Below are positions 17,359-25,838 of a DNA stretch of 64,000 nt, in pieces. The stretch's first letter is position 1, and every line of letters starts with the position of its first letter. Made by a program: the position numbers and the translations under genes. The notes under the pieces are model-generated. The model did not search any database, was not told the DNA's origin, and worked only from the letters and a program-made list of their open reading frames with translations. This DNA comes from RDXT01 sp033765305 (GTDB lineage Bacteria > Bacteroidota > Bacteroidia > J057): positions 157,432-221,431 of the forward strand of contig JANRID010000067.1 in the NCBI GenBank assembly GCA_033765305.1. The letters run 5' to 3'.

Positions 17359-18393
17359 ATGGAGATGAGCCTCAGGGAAGTAGCCCAACTGATCGGGGCA
17401 GTGCTCGAAGGGGACCCTGGGGTGCCTGTCCGGGGCGCATCCCGGATCGAGGATGCCGCACCTGGCACTGTGACCTTTCTGGGCAACCCGCGCTACGAAC
17501 CGTATCTGGCCCAGTGCCAGGCCTCGGCGGTTATTGTGCCGCTCGATTACCAGGCAGCAGCGCCGCTCCATGCCGCGCTGCTGCGCGTGCAGGACCCCTA
17601 TCAGGCATTTGCAAGGCTGCTGGAGCATATTTCGGAAGCCAAGGCGCAGCATCCCGCCGGCATGGAAGCGCCTGTGCATCTGGGCGCAGACGTGCAGCTG
17701 GGCCAGGACCTGTACATCGGCGCCTTCAGCTATATCGGCGACGGCGCCGTCATCGGCGACCGGGTTCGGATCTATCCGCAAAGCTATATCGGCGCAGGAG
17801 CTGTCATCGGCGACGATACCGTCCTGTATCCGCAGACGACGGTGTACGCAGGTTCCCGCATCGGCAAACGCTGCATGATCCACAGCGGCGCGCGCATCGG
17901 CAGCGACGGATTCGGATTTCTGCCGCAGGCAGACGGATCGTACCGGAAGGTGCCCCAGACCGGAATTGCGGTGCTGGAAGATGATGTGGAAATCGGCGCC
18001 AATACCTGCATAGACCGCGCCGTAGCCGGCGAGACCCGCATCGGGGCCGGGGTCAAGCTCGACAACCTGGTGCAGATCGCCCACAATGTCGGCATCGGGG
18101 CCCATACGGTCATCGCAGCGCAGACCGGCATTGCCGGCAGCACCCGCCTGGGCCGGAACTGCCGCATCGGAGGCCAGGCAGGCATTGTAGGCCACCTGGA
18201 AATCGCCGATCAGACCCAGATCGACGCACAGAGCGGCGTCAATGCCTCCATCCGGACTCCCGGCCTGGCATTCCGGGGGTCGCCGGCGCAGCCGTTCCGG
18301 AAACAGCTGCGGTCTGAGGTGCTCTTCCGCAAACTGGAAGAGATGCAGCAGCGGCTGCATCAGCTAGAACAAGCAATCAAGCAAGGTGAGTGA
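17359..18393 (+). CDS. lpxD: UDP-3-O-acylglucosamine N-acyltransferase LpxD
   Basis: 344 residues. The N-terminal uridine-binding domain (LREVAQLIGAVLEGD) is followed by a left-handed beta-helix of hexapeptide repeats and a C-terminal helix rich in Glu/Gln. The catalytic histidine region is QIAHNVGIGAHTVIAAQ, and FGFLPQADGSYRKVPQ and CIDRA are also typical. It transfers the second hydroxyacyl chain onto UDP-3-O-acyl-glucosamine in lipid A synthesis, in the cytosol. First gene of lpxD / lpxC-fabZ / lpxA; it runs into lpxC-fabZ with almost no gap. Confidence 0.97.
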   Translation: MEMSLREVAQLIGAVLEGDPGVPVRGASRIEDAAPGTVTFLGNPRYEPYLAQCQASAVIVPLDYQAAAPLHAALLRVQDPYQAFARLLEHISEAKAQHPAGMEAPVHLGADVQLGQDLYIGAFSYIGDGAVIGDRVRIYPQSYIGAGAVIGDDTVLYPQTTVYAGSRIGKRCMIHSGARIGSDGFGFLPQADGSYRKVPQTGIAVLEDDVEIGANTCIDRAVAGETRIGAGVKLDNLVQIAHNVGIGAHTVIAAQTGIAGSTRLGRNCRIGGQAGIVGHLEIADQTQIDAQSGVNASIRTPGLAFRGSPAQPFRKQLRSEVLFRKLEEMQQRLHQLEQAIKQGE

Positions 18394-18400
18394 TCGCGTC

Positions 18401-19792
18401 ATGCATACCAAACAACATACGATTCAGCGGGACATTACCGTTTCAGGCACCGGGCTGCATACCGGCATCCCCGCTTCCCTGACTTTCAAGCCTGCGCCGG
18501 AAGATCATGGCATTCTGTTCTGCCGGGCTGATCTGGATGGAAAGCCAACCGTGCGGGCAGACGTGGACCTCGTCAGCGACACCCAGCGGGGCACGACGCT
18601 CACCGAGCGCGGGGTAAGCGTGCACACGGTGGAGCATGTAATGGCCGCCGCCGCCGGCCTGCAGATCGACAATCTGCTGATCGAACTCACCGGACCCGAG
18701 CCGCCAGCGATGGACGGCAGCGCCATTGCCTTTGTCCGCGCCCTGCTGGAAGCGGGCCTGCAGCAGCAGGAGGCAGCCCGCCCGATCTTCATCCTGGAGG
18801 AAGCTATTCAGTATCAGGAGCCTGCCCGCAAGGTCGATCTTGCGGTGCTTCCAGCGTCGCACTTCCAGGCATCGGTCATGATCGACTTCGAGTCGAGTGT
18901 GCTCAAGCCGCAGTACGCGTACATGGGCTCCATGGATGCCTTTGCCGGAGAAATGGCCGACAGCCGCACTTTCTGCTTCCTGCATGAAGTGCTGGCCCTG
19001 CACCGGCACGGACTGGTGCAGGGCGGATCGCTTGAAAATGCGATGGTCATGGCCGACCGTCCGGTGCCTGCGGAAGATCTGGGCGAGCTGACGAATCTCT
19101 TCGGCCTGCAGGCTCCGCCTGCCGATGCCGGCCTGCTGAATCCGGAAGGATTCCGCCACGAAAACGAGCCCGCCCGGCACAAGCTGCTCGACCTGATCGG
19201 CGATCTGGCGCTGATCGGCACGCCGATCCAGGGGCATGTCGTAGCGACCCGGCCCGGACACAAAGCCAATATCGAACTGGCCCGCAAAATCAAGTCGGCC
19301 ATCCGGCAGAAGCGCATCACCAGCCGCTTTCAAAAGACCGCCCAGGGCAAGGCCATCTTCGACATCAACGCGATCCACGAGATTCTTCCGCACCGCTACC
19401 CCTTCCTCCTGGTGGACAAGGTGGTGGAATTCAGCGAAAACCGGATCGTGGGCATTAAAAATGTGACGATCAACGAGCCGTTTTTTCAGGGGCATTTCCC
19501 CGGCAACCCCATCATGCCGGCCGTGCTCCAGCTGGAGGCGATGGCGCAGATCGGGGGAATTCTGCTGCTCAATACGATCGAGAATCCGAAAACCGTCTGG
19601 GTATATTTTGTTGCGATAGACAACGCACGGTTCAAAAAACCGGTTATACCGGGAGATACCCTGCAGCTCGAACTGGAGATGACCAATCTGCGCCGGAGCA
19701 TCTGCATGATGACAGGCAAAGCCTTTGTGGACGGTCAGCTGGTGAGTTCCGCAGATATGGTAGCCAGCATCGTCCCTAAACAAATCATATGA
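18401..19792 (+). CDS. lpxC-fabZ: Bifunctional LpxC deacetylase / FabZ dehydratase fusion
   Basis: 463 residues from the ATG at 18401; a GTG at 18386 overlaps the lpxD stop and is less likely, since homologues start with KQHTIQ. Residues 1-300 are LpxC, the zinc enzyme that commits to lipid A synthesis, with zinc ligands in HTVEHVMAA and HKLLDLIGD. Residues about 315-463 are FabZ, 3-hydroxyacyl-ACP dehydratase, with HRYPFLLVDKV and the catalytic GHFPGNPIMPAVLQLEAMAQ. This fusion is characteristic of Bacteroidota and relatives. Its stop overlaps the lpxA start by four bases (ATGA), implying translational coupling. Confidence 0.97.
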   Translation: MHTKQHTIQRDITVSGTGLHTGIPASLTFKPAPEDHGILFCRADLDGKPTVRADVDLVSDTQRGTTLTERGVSVHTVEHVMAAAAGLQIDNLLIELTGPEPPAMDGSAIAFVRALLEAGLQQQEAARPIFILEEAIQYQEPARKVDLAVLPASHFQASVMIDFESSVLKPQYAYMGSMDAFAGEMADSRTFCFLHEVLALHRHGLVQGGSLENAMVMADRPVPAEDLGELTNLFGLQAPPADAGLLNPEGFRHENEPARHKLLDLIGDLALIGTPIQGHVVATRPGHKANIELARKIKSAIRQKRITSRFQKTAQGKAIFDINAIHEILPHRYPFLLVDKVVEFSENRIVGIKNVTINEPFFQGHFPGNPIMPAVLQLEAMAQIGGILLLNTIENPKTVWVYFVAIDNARFKKPVIPGDTLQLELEMTNLRRSICMMTGKAFVDGQLVSSADMVASIVPKQII

Positions 19793-20847
19793 ACGTTCAA
19801 CCTCAGCGGCAGCAATCCCTGGCATATATCCACCCGGATGCGCGCATTCATCCGGATGCGGTGATCGAGCCGTTCGCAACCATTTATCAGGACACGGAAA
19901 TCGGAGAAGGCTCGTGGATTGGTCCGCATGCATCTGTCGGGCCAGGCGTACGCATCGGGCGCTTCTGCCGGATCGGCGCAGGCACCTCGCTCTCCGCCGA
20001 AACCAACAGCCTGGAATTCTGGCGCAAGCCCGGCGATCTGCCTGCCTCCCTGTCCCGGATTTCCCTTGGAGACCATGTGCACCTGGAGCCCGGCGCTGTC
20101 CTGCACGGCGGCATCACCATCGGCTCGCACTGCTGGATCGGCTCCGCAGTGACCATCTACGACGGTGCCCGGATTGGCGAATCGTGCAAAATCTTCCCCG
20201 GTGCCGTGATTTCCGCCATCCCTCAGGACCTGAAGTTCTCCGGCGAGAAAACCACCCTCGAGATCGGCGACCACACCATCGTGCGGGAATGCGCTACGCT
20301 GAACCGCGGCACCGTGTACCACGGCAAAACCTCCATCGGCTCGCGCTGCCTGATCATGGCCTATGTGCATGTCGCGCATGACTGCGTCATCGGCGACTAC
20401 TCCATCATTGCCAATGCGGTCAACATGGCCGGACATGTGGAAATCGGCCCGAACGCCGTGATCGGCGGCGCAACGGCCATCCACCAGTTTGTCAAGATCG
20501 GCAAGCAGGCCATGATCTCCGGCGGATCGCTCGTCCGCAAAGATGTGCCGCCCTTCGTCAAGGCCGGGCGCGAACCCCTGCGCTATGTCGGCGTCAACTC
20601 CATCGGACTGCGCCGCCGCGGCATGGACAACCAGAGCATCCATGCCATCCAGGACATTTACCGGTACATCTACCTCTCCGGCATGAACATCAGCGCAGCC
20701 CTGACGCATGTGGAAGCGCATCTGCCTGCCACCGAGGACCGGGATGAGATCATTACCTTTATCCGCAAAGCGACCCGCGGCATCATCCGGGGCTATACCC
20801 CCGACGCCAACGGCGGAGACCTCGGCGATGGAGACCACGACGACTGA
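19789..20847 (+). CDS. lpxA: Acyl-ACP:UDP-GlcNAc O-acyltransferase LpxA, enlarged
   Basis: 352 residues, against about 260 in most LpxA. The C-terminal two thirds match well: AIPQDLKFSGE, ECATLNRGT, the catalytic histidine in VHVAHDCVIGD, GGATAIHQFVKIG, VGVNSIGLRRRG and TRGIIRGY. About 60 extra residues lie in the N-terminal beta-helix, including an irregular loop TNSLEFWRKPGDLPASLS (about residues 69-86) followed by further hexapeptide coils. A low-complexity GDLGDGDHDD tail is added. It catalyses the first step of lipid A synthesis. The insertion is discussed in the findings. Confidence 0.93.
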   Translation: MNVQPQRQQSLAYIHPDARIHPDAVIEPFATIYQDTEIGEGSWIGPHASVGPGVRIGRFCRIGAGTSLSAETNSLEFWRKPGDLPASLSRISLGDHVHLEPGAVLHGGITIGSHCWIGSAVTIYDGARIGESCKIFPGAVISAIPQDLKFSGEKTTLEIGDHTIVRECATLNRGTVYHGKTSIGSRCLIMAYVHVAHDCVIGDYSIIANAVNMAGHVEIGPNAVIGGATAIHQFVKIGKQAMISGGSLVRKDVPPFVKAGREPLRYVGVNSIGLRRRGMDNQSIHAIQDIYRYIYLSGMNISAALTHVEAHLPATEDRDEIITFIRKATRGIIRGYTPDANGGDLGDGDHDD

Positions 20848-21490
20848 GCCCGCAGGCGGATTCCAGCTCCGGGCTGCCGGCCTCGGCAAGCAGTTCTACA
20901 ACCGCTGGCTGTTCCGCCAGATCAGCCTGCAGCTGCGCAGCGGCGAACGGCTGGCCATCATCGGGCGCAACGGCGCTGGCAAGTCGACCCTGCTCCGCAT
21001 GCTGGCCGGGCAGATGATCCCTACCGAAGGCCGGGTCAGCTGCACGCTGCAGGGAAGTCCTGTGCCGGCAGCGCGGCTGCAGGAGCATGTCAGCTGGGCT
21101 GCCCCGTATGTGGATCTGTATCCCGATCTCACCCTGGCAGAGCACATCCAGCTGCATTTCCGCTTCAGAAACTGCCTGCTGGACGATCCCGCCTCCCTCA
21201 TTCCGCTCATCGGCCTGGAAGCACATGCCGGCAAACCCCTCCGGTTTTACTCCTCCGGCATGTACCAGCGCGCACGCGTAGGCCTTGCGCTGGCCACCCG
21301 GGCAGATCTGCTGCTGCTCGACGAGCCCACCAGCAACCTCGACGAGGCTACTGCCGAACAGATGTTCCGGCTGATCGAACGCTTCTCCGAAGGCCGGATT
21401 CTGATTCTGGCCTCCAATCTCCATCGCGAATACAGCGCCATCCCCCAGCGGATCTATCTGGGAGACGGCGCATCGGGCGGCAACTGGTAA
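20828..21490 (+). CDS. ABC transporter ATP-binding protein, YSSGM-type
   Basis: 220 residues from the ATG at 20828, overlapping the lpxA 3' end by 20 bp. Walker A is GRNGAGKSTLL, Walker B is LLLLDEPTSNLD, and the signature motif reads YSSGMYQRAR instead of LSGGQ. This variant is seen in polysaccharide and O-antigen exporters such as KpsT/Wzt. The terminal histidine switch is replaced by ASNLHRE. No permease follows. Its position after lpxA suggests export of an envelope component, but that is inference. Confidence 0.85.
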   Translation: METTTTEPAGGFQLRAAGLGKQFYNRWLFRQISLQLRSGERLAIIGRNGAGKSTLLRMLAGQMIPTEGRVSCTLQGSPVPAARLQEHVSWAAPYVDLYPDLTLAEHIQLHFRFRNCLLDDPASLIPLIGLEAHAGKPLRFYSSGMYQRARVGLALATRADLLLLDEPTSNLDEATAEQMFRLIERFSEGRILILASNLHREYSAIPQRIYLGDGASGGNW

Positions 21491-21501
21491 TACGGCTCCG
21501 C

Positions 21502-21726
21502 TCAGGCGAGCGGCGGCGCCAGCTTGGACAGCAGCCAGATCAGGCTCACGACTCCCAGCACAACGAAAAACAGCGCATCCAGGCTTTTGCGCGGGATCTC
21601 ATCGCCCGCCCGCTTGACCAGCACCCAGTAAAAGGCCAGCGCGCATACGACAAAGACCGGATAATACATCCACTCCAGGGCAGGCCGGGAGATGACCAGC
21701 AGATTGGTTGGCAGATAGGCAAACAT
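21502..21726 (-). CDS. Small two-helix membrane protein
   Basis: 74 residues from the ATG at 21726. Two hydrophobic segments (YYPVFVVCALAFYWVLV and LFFVVLGVVSLIWLL) are separated by a charged loop KRAGDEIPRKSLDA. No family recognised. It converges with the ABC gene 11 bp away and stands alone. The upstream in-frame ATG at 21795 gives a cysteine-rich extension that I do not believe. Confidence 0.6.
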   Translation of the reverse strand: MFAYLPTNLLVISRPALEWMYYPVFVVCALAFYWVLVKRAGDEIPRKSLDALFFVVLGVVSLIWLLSKLAPPLA

Positions 21727-21949
21727 TGGAACAGGTGATAAAACGATACGGGGATGTTTACAGCAGGCTGCCTGGCAGCAGCAGCCGGAATTCAACTTAG
21801 CAGAAAGCCGAATATATCAGGCTTCTATTATATTTCAAATCTTACATATCCGGGAACGGCCGGGATTCCGGCGGTTTCAGGCTGATATTCCGCACCAGCG
21901 GTTGCGGAAACAGGATTTTATTTCAAACTTGGCATTCAAATCTGTGTCT

Positions 21950-23338
21950 ATGGACCCTGTTTCCTACCTCGAAGCAAACCAGGAGCGGTTTCTTGCCGAG
22001 CTTGATGCCTTTCTGCGGATTCCGAGCGTCAGCTCCGATTCCCGCCATGCAGCGGATGTAAAACGCGCAGCGGACTGGCTGGCGGATGAATTCCGCAGGC
22101 TGGGCGCAGACCGCGTGGAGATCTACCCTACCCCCGGCCATCCGGTTGTATATGCCGAGCAGCATGCCGGCGACCACCTGCCGACCATTCTGGTATACGG
22201 CCACTACGATGTGCAGCCGCCGGATCCGCTCGACCTGTGGGACAGCCCGCCCTTCGAGCCGGTGATCAAGGCCACCCCGCTGCACCCGCAGGGCGCCATC
22301 TTCGCCCGGGGCTCCTGCGACGACAAAGGCCAGGTGTACATGCACGTGAAGGCCTTCGAGATGCTGAAGCAGCAAGGCCCGCTGCCCTGCAACGTCAAGT
22401 TCCTTGTGGAAGGGGAAGAAGAAGTCGGCAGCACGAACCTGGAAGGCTTTGTGAAGCAATACCGCGACATGCTGCGGGCTGGCGTGGTGCTGATCTCCGA
22501 CACCTCGCTGCTGTCGATCGACACCCCTTCCATTACGGTGGGGCTGCGCGGCCTCGCATACCTGGAAGTGACGGTCACGGGCCCCAGCCGCGACCTGCAT
22601 TCGGGCGTGTACGGCGGTGCGGTGGACAATCCCATCAACGTGCTCTGCCAGATGATCGCCTCACTGAAAGATGCGCAGGGCCGGGTCGCCATTCCGGGCT
22701 TTTATGACCGGGTCGTGAACCTGAGCGAGGCCGAGCGGGCCGAGCTGGCCCGGCGCCCGCACGACGAGGCCGCCTACTGCGAATCGATCGGCATCCGCCA
22801 GACCGGCGGCGAGGCCGGCTATTCCACCCCGGAACGCACCTCCATCCGCCCAACCCTGGATGTCAACGGCATGTGGGGCGGCTACACCGGCGAGGGCGCC
22901 AAAACGGTGCTGCCGTCCAAAGCTTCAGCCAAAATCTCGATGCGGCTTGTGCCCGATCAGCATCCCGATGAGATCACCCGCCTCTTTACCGAGCACTTCC
23001 TCCGTCTGGCTCCGCCGACGGTCTCGGTGACGGTGACCCCGCATCACGGCGGAAATGCGGCGGTGGTTTCGACAGAAACCCCGGCCTACCGCGCCGCTGC
23101 GCTGGCCATGGAGGATACCTTCGGCAAGCGGCCCATCCCTACGCGGGAAGGCGGCTCCATCCCGATCGTGGCGCTTTTTCAGCGGGAACTGGGCCTGGAC
23201 CCGGTGCTGATGGGCTTCGGACTGGACTCCGACGCCATCCACAGCCCCAACGAGCACTACGGCGTGCTCAACTACCTCAAAGGCATCGAAACGATCGAGC
23301 GGTTCCACCACCATTTCGCAGCCCTGCATGGCGCGTAA
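21950..23338 (+). CDS. M20-family metallodipeptidase
   Basis: 462 residues from the ATG at 21950. Metal site residues are visible in YGHYDVQPP, GSCDDKGQ, the general base in EGEEEVGS, SDTSLLS and the C-terminal HSPNEH. The dimerisation domain with GPSRDLHSGVYGG lies in between. The family (dipeptidase/CNDP-like) hydrolyses dipeptides in the cytosol using two zinc or manganese ions. Length is typical. The DUF218 gene starts inside its last codons. Confidence 0.93.
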   Translation: MDPVSYLEANQERFLAELDAFLRIPSVSSDSRHAADVKRAADWLADEFRRLGADRVEIYPTPGHPVVYAEQHAGDHLPTILVYGHYDVQPPDPLDLWDSPPFEPVIKATPLHPQGAIFARGSCDDKGQVYMHVKAFEMLKQQGPLPCNVKFLVEGEEEVGSTNLEGFVKQYRDMLRAGVVLISDTSLLSIDTPSITVGLRGLAYLEVTVTGPSRDLHSGVYGGAVDNPINVLCQMIASLKDAQGRVAIPGFYDRVVNLSEAERAELARRPHDEAAYCESIGIRQTGGEAGYSTPERTSIRPTLDVNGMWGGYTGEGAKTVLPSKASAKISMRLVPDQHPDEITRLFTEHFLRLAPPTVSVTVTPHHGGNAAVVSTETPAYRAAALAMEDTFGKRPIPTREGGSIPIVALFQRELGLDPVLMGFGLDSDAIHSPNEHYGVLNYLKGIETIERFHHHFAALHGA

Positions 23339-23969
23339 GGGGCGCCGCCGCTGGCTGGCCTATCTGATCTGGGCTGCGGTGCCGCTGGGTGCCGCAGCCC
23401 TGCTTTGGCTTTTCCGCTTCCAGATCCTGCTGGGGCTGGGCAGCTGGCTGATCCGCGAGGACAGCCGCGTCAGTGCGGATGCCATCGTGGTGCTTTCGGG
23501 CGAGCCGGCGGAGCGCTGCCGGGCCGGCGCGGCGCTGTTCCGGGAGGGGCTGGCCCCCCGGATCATTGCGACGGGCTCCGGAGTCAACCCCTCGCTCGCC
23601 TCCCTGGGGATCGAAATTCCGGATGCTGTGCTGGGACGCCGGGCCCTGATGCGGCTGGAGATCGACTCGGCGGCTGTCACTGCGCTGCCTCTGGGCAGCA
23701 GCACCTTCGAGGAAGCCCAGGTCCTCACAGGCTATGCCCAGCAGCAGGGGCTGAAACGGGTGATCTTGGTTACATCGAAGTTTCACACCCGCCGCACCGG
23801 CCAGGTGTTCCGGGCAGTTTCGGAGGGCAGCGGCATCACCTATACCGTGCTGGGCGCAGCGCCGGACGAGTACCGCACGGACCGCTGGTGGGAAAGCGAA
23901 AAGGGCCTGATTTTCGTCAACAACGAATACCTCAAGCTGATCTGGTACCGGCTGACGTACGGAGTCTGA
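23328..23969 (+). CDS. DUF218/YdcF-like membrane protein
   Basis: 213 residues. An N-terminal transmembrane helix (YLIWAAVPLGAAALLWLF) is followed by a DUF218 domain with ADAIVVLSG, STFEEAQ and VTSKFHTRRT. This Rossmann-like fold is found in SanA/YdcF/ElyC proteins linked to envelope integrity. It overlaps the M20 peptidase gene by 11 bp, so the two are translationally coupled. Confidence 0.87.
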   Translation: MARKGRRRWLAYLIWAAVPLGAAALLWLFRFQILLGLGSWLIREDSRVSADAIVVLSGEPAERCRAGAALFREGLAPRIIATGSGVNPSLASLGIEIPDAVLGRRALMRLEIDSAAVTALPLGSSTFEEAQVLTGYAQQQGLKRVILVTSKFHTRRTGQVFRAVSEGSGITYTVLGAAPDEYRTDRWWESEKGLIFVNNEYLKLIWYRLTYGV

Positions 23970-23980
23970 CGGCAGGCTGC

Positions 23981-24013
23981 AAAAAAAAGCAGGCAGGCTG
24001 TGTGCCTGCCTGC
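23981..24013 (-). terminator. Rho-independent terminator of the acyl carrier protein gene
   Basis: Read leftwards, a 10-bp perfect stem GCAGGCAGGC / GCCTGCCTGC (24004-24013 with 23989-23998, loop of 5) runs into eight T (A8 at 23981-23988 on the plus strand). This is the best-formed intrinsic terminator in the window. It ends the gene whose stop is at 24038. Confidence 0.9.
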
Positions 24014-24037
24014 CATGTGAGAAAGCTTGAGAACCTG

Positions 24038-24385
24038 TTAGCGCAATTTTGAGCGGAGGAGCTGCTCCAGCTCTCCTACCGTGCGGACGGGCAGCCATTC
24101 GCGGTCCGGCAGGATGAGCCCGAAGTCCCGTTCGCAGATCATGACGAGTTCCACCATATCGAGCGAATCGAGCATCAGGTCCTCGCGGATGCGCGCGTCG
24201 CTGCGGTAGAGAGCCGGATCGCATTCGGCTATTTCAAGCAGGATGGTTTTCAGGTCATCGCCGAGATTGCCCGCATACGGCGCGGCAGCCGGGGCGGGCG
24301 TATCCGGGTGCATATTCCGGACGGCAAATGCATCGAGGGTGTGAGTCAAAGTCAAGGTGGAAGCCTGAGGTAATTCTGTCCGCAT
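24038..24385 (-). CDS. Acyl carrier protein-like protein
   Basis: 115 residues. The C-terminal 80 residues are an ACP fold with phosphopantetheine attachment serine in DLMLDSLDMVELV (DSLD) and the typical acidic helix. It has an N-terminal extension of about 35 residues, part of which may be untranslated; an ATG at 24313 is an alternative start. It is not the housekeeping fatty acid acpP by context, as no fab genes are adjacent. It may serve a specialised acyl pathway. It ends with a clear intrinsic terminator. Confidence 0.85.
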   Translation of the reverse strand: MRTELPQASTLTLTHTLDAFAVRNMHPDTPAPAAAPYAGNLGDDLKTILLEIAECDPALYRSDARIREDLMLDSLDMVELVMICERDFGLILPDREWLPVRTVGELEQLLRSKLR

Positions 24386-24528
24386 AGAAGACTCCGGGTT
24401 GAACGGATGAGATGAATAGGTCTCCTGGCAATTCGCAAAAACCAGGCCAGAGCGGGCTGCCAGGGGATGCTGCGCAAAAAAATTGCAGCTCCGGCTGCGG
24501 GTATGCGCCTGCGGCGGATATTTGCGGC

Positions 24529-25293
24529 ATGGAACTGAACTACAAATCCTACGGCCAGGGGCCTGCGCTGATCATCCTGCACGGGCTCTTCGGCTCGCTG
24601 GACAACTGGGCCACCCATGCGCGCATCCTGTCGGAGCATTTCAGCGTCTATCTGGTGGACCAGCGCAATCACGGGCGCTCGCCGCACGACGAGGTCTGGA
24701 CCTATGCAGCCATGGCTGCCGACCTGGATGCGTTCATGGACCGGCAGGGCATTATCCGGGCCTATCTGCTGGGGCATTCGATGGGCGGCAAGACGGTCAT
24801 GCAGTTCACGTCCGAGTATCCGGAGCGGGTGGAGAAGCTGATTGTGGCCGATATGGGCATCCGGGCGTACCGGCGCCACCACGACGACATTCTCGAAACC
24901 CTCCGAGGCATGGATCTGAGCCGTATCGGCAGCCGGCAGGAAGCGGAAGCCCGGATGGCCGAGGGCATCCCGGATCCGATGGTGCGGCAGTTTCTGCTCA
25001 AGAGCCTTGTGCGGCAGGAGCAGGGCGGCTTTGCCTGGAAATTCAACTTTCCGGTCATCTACCGCGAGTACGAGCGGATTCTGGAAGCGGTGCCCTTTGC
25101 CCATCCGGCAGATACGCCGGTGCTGTTTCTGACGGGCGGGCTGTCGCACTACGTGCGGCCGGACGACCATGCGGAGATCCTCCGCTGGTTTCCCCGTGCG
25201 CAGTTTCAGGCCATTCCGGACGCCGGCCACTGGCTGCACGCCGAGCAGCCGGAGGCCTTCATCCAGGCGGTGCTGGCATATCTGGCGGCCTGA
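24529..25293 (+). CDS. YbfF-like alpha/beta hydrolase
   Basis: 254 residues from the ATG at 24529. HGLFGSLDNW (oxyanion region), DQRNHGRSP, nucleophile elbow GHSMGGK, and catalytic histidine in GHWLHAEQPE show an intact esterase triad. The motifs match YbfF and proline-iminopeptidase-like esterases, acting on short acyl esters in the cytosol. The preceding in-frame stretch from 24412 looks non-coding. Confidence 0.9.
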   Translation: MELNYKSYGQGPALIILHGLFGSLDNWATHARILSEHFSVYLVDQRNHGRSPHDEVWTYAAMAADLDAFMDRQGIIRAYLLGHSMGGKTVMQFTSEYPERVEKLIVADMGIRAYRRHHDDILETLRGMDLSRIGSRQEAEARMAEGIPDPMVRQFLLKSLVRQEQGGFAWKFNFPVIYREYERILEAVPFAHPADTPVLFLTGGLSHYVRPDDHAEILRWFPRAQFQAIPDAGHWLHAEQPEAFIQAVLAYLAA

Positions 25294-25341
25294 CCAGGCG
25301 CTTTTTGCGGCATTTGCTGTGCAATGCGCAGTTTTATTCGG

Positions 25342-25349
25342 TACATTTG
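25342..25349 (+). promoter_or_regulatory. Candidate -7 promoter element for the 25377 lipoprotein
   Basis: TACATTTG matches TAnnTTTG and lies 27 bp before the ATG at 25377. The nearest TTTG (25313-25316) is 25 bp further upstream, longer than usual, so only the -7 element is supported. Confidence 0.4.
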
Positions 25350-25376
25350 CCCCATCATTCATTCAGCCTGCACTGC

Positions 25377-25838
25377 ATGATCCGCCATACCGTGTTTTCT
25401 CTGGCTGCCGCCGCGCTGCTGTTTCAGGCCTGCACTGGCACAGATTCCCAAGAAGGGCAGCAGGCCCGGGATACCCTGATCCAGCAGATCACAGCGCCTG
25501 CCGATACCCTGGATTCGCTGCTGCGCCCGCGTTCGATTCCGGCGGTGCCCCAGCTTGCGGGCATCTGGCTGCTGACCGAAATCCGCATGGATCACCAGGA
25601 GCTCAAAGAAGATATCATCGGCAACACCCGGTACGTGTTCTCGGAAGACAGCACGCTGACCCTGGACACCCCGGACCTGGGCTCATCCAGAAGCCGGTTT
25701 TCGGTGTCGGGCGGAAAGCTCAGCGCCGACGCGCTGCCGCAGCCGATGACGGTCGAGGAGCTGACCGATGCGCGCCTTGTGCTGCTGTACCAGGTGGACG
25801 GATCGGACATCCGGATGATCTTCAAGCGCGAGCGCTGA
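25377..25838 (+). CDS. Lipocalin-like lipoprotein of unknown function
   Basis: 153 residues with a lipoprotein signal (MIRHTVFSLAAAALLFQAC). The mature part has a beta-rich domain starting LAGIWLLTEIRMD and containing YVFSEDSTLTLDT and FSVSGGKLS, the pattern of small lipocalin-like proteins in Bacteroidota that begin with a GxW motif. Ligand unknown. Confidence 0.7.
   Translation: MIRHTVFSLAAAALLFQACTGTDSQEGQQARDTLIQQITAPADTLDSLLRPRSIPAVPQLAGIWLLTEIRMDHQELKEDIIGNTRYVFSEDSTLTLDTPDLGSSRSRFSVSGGKLSADALPQPMTVEELTDARLVLLYQVDGSDIRMIFKRER

Noticed and set aside
23971..24013. Terminator for the rightward DUF218 gene
   Set aside because: The A8 tract precedes the hairpin on the plus strand, so the intrinsic terminator works leftwards, for the acyl carrier protein gene.
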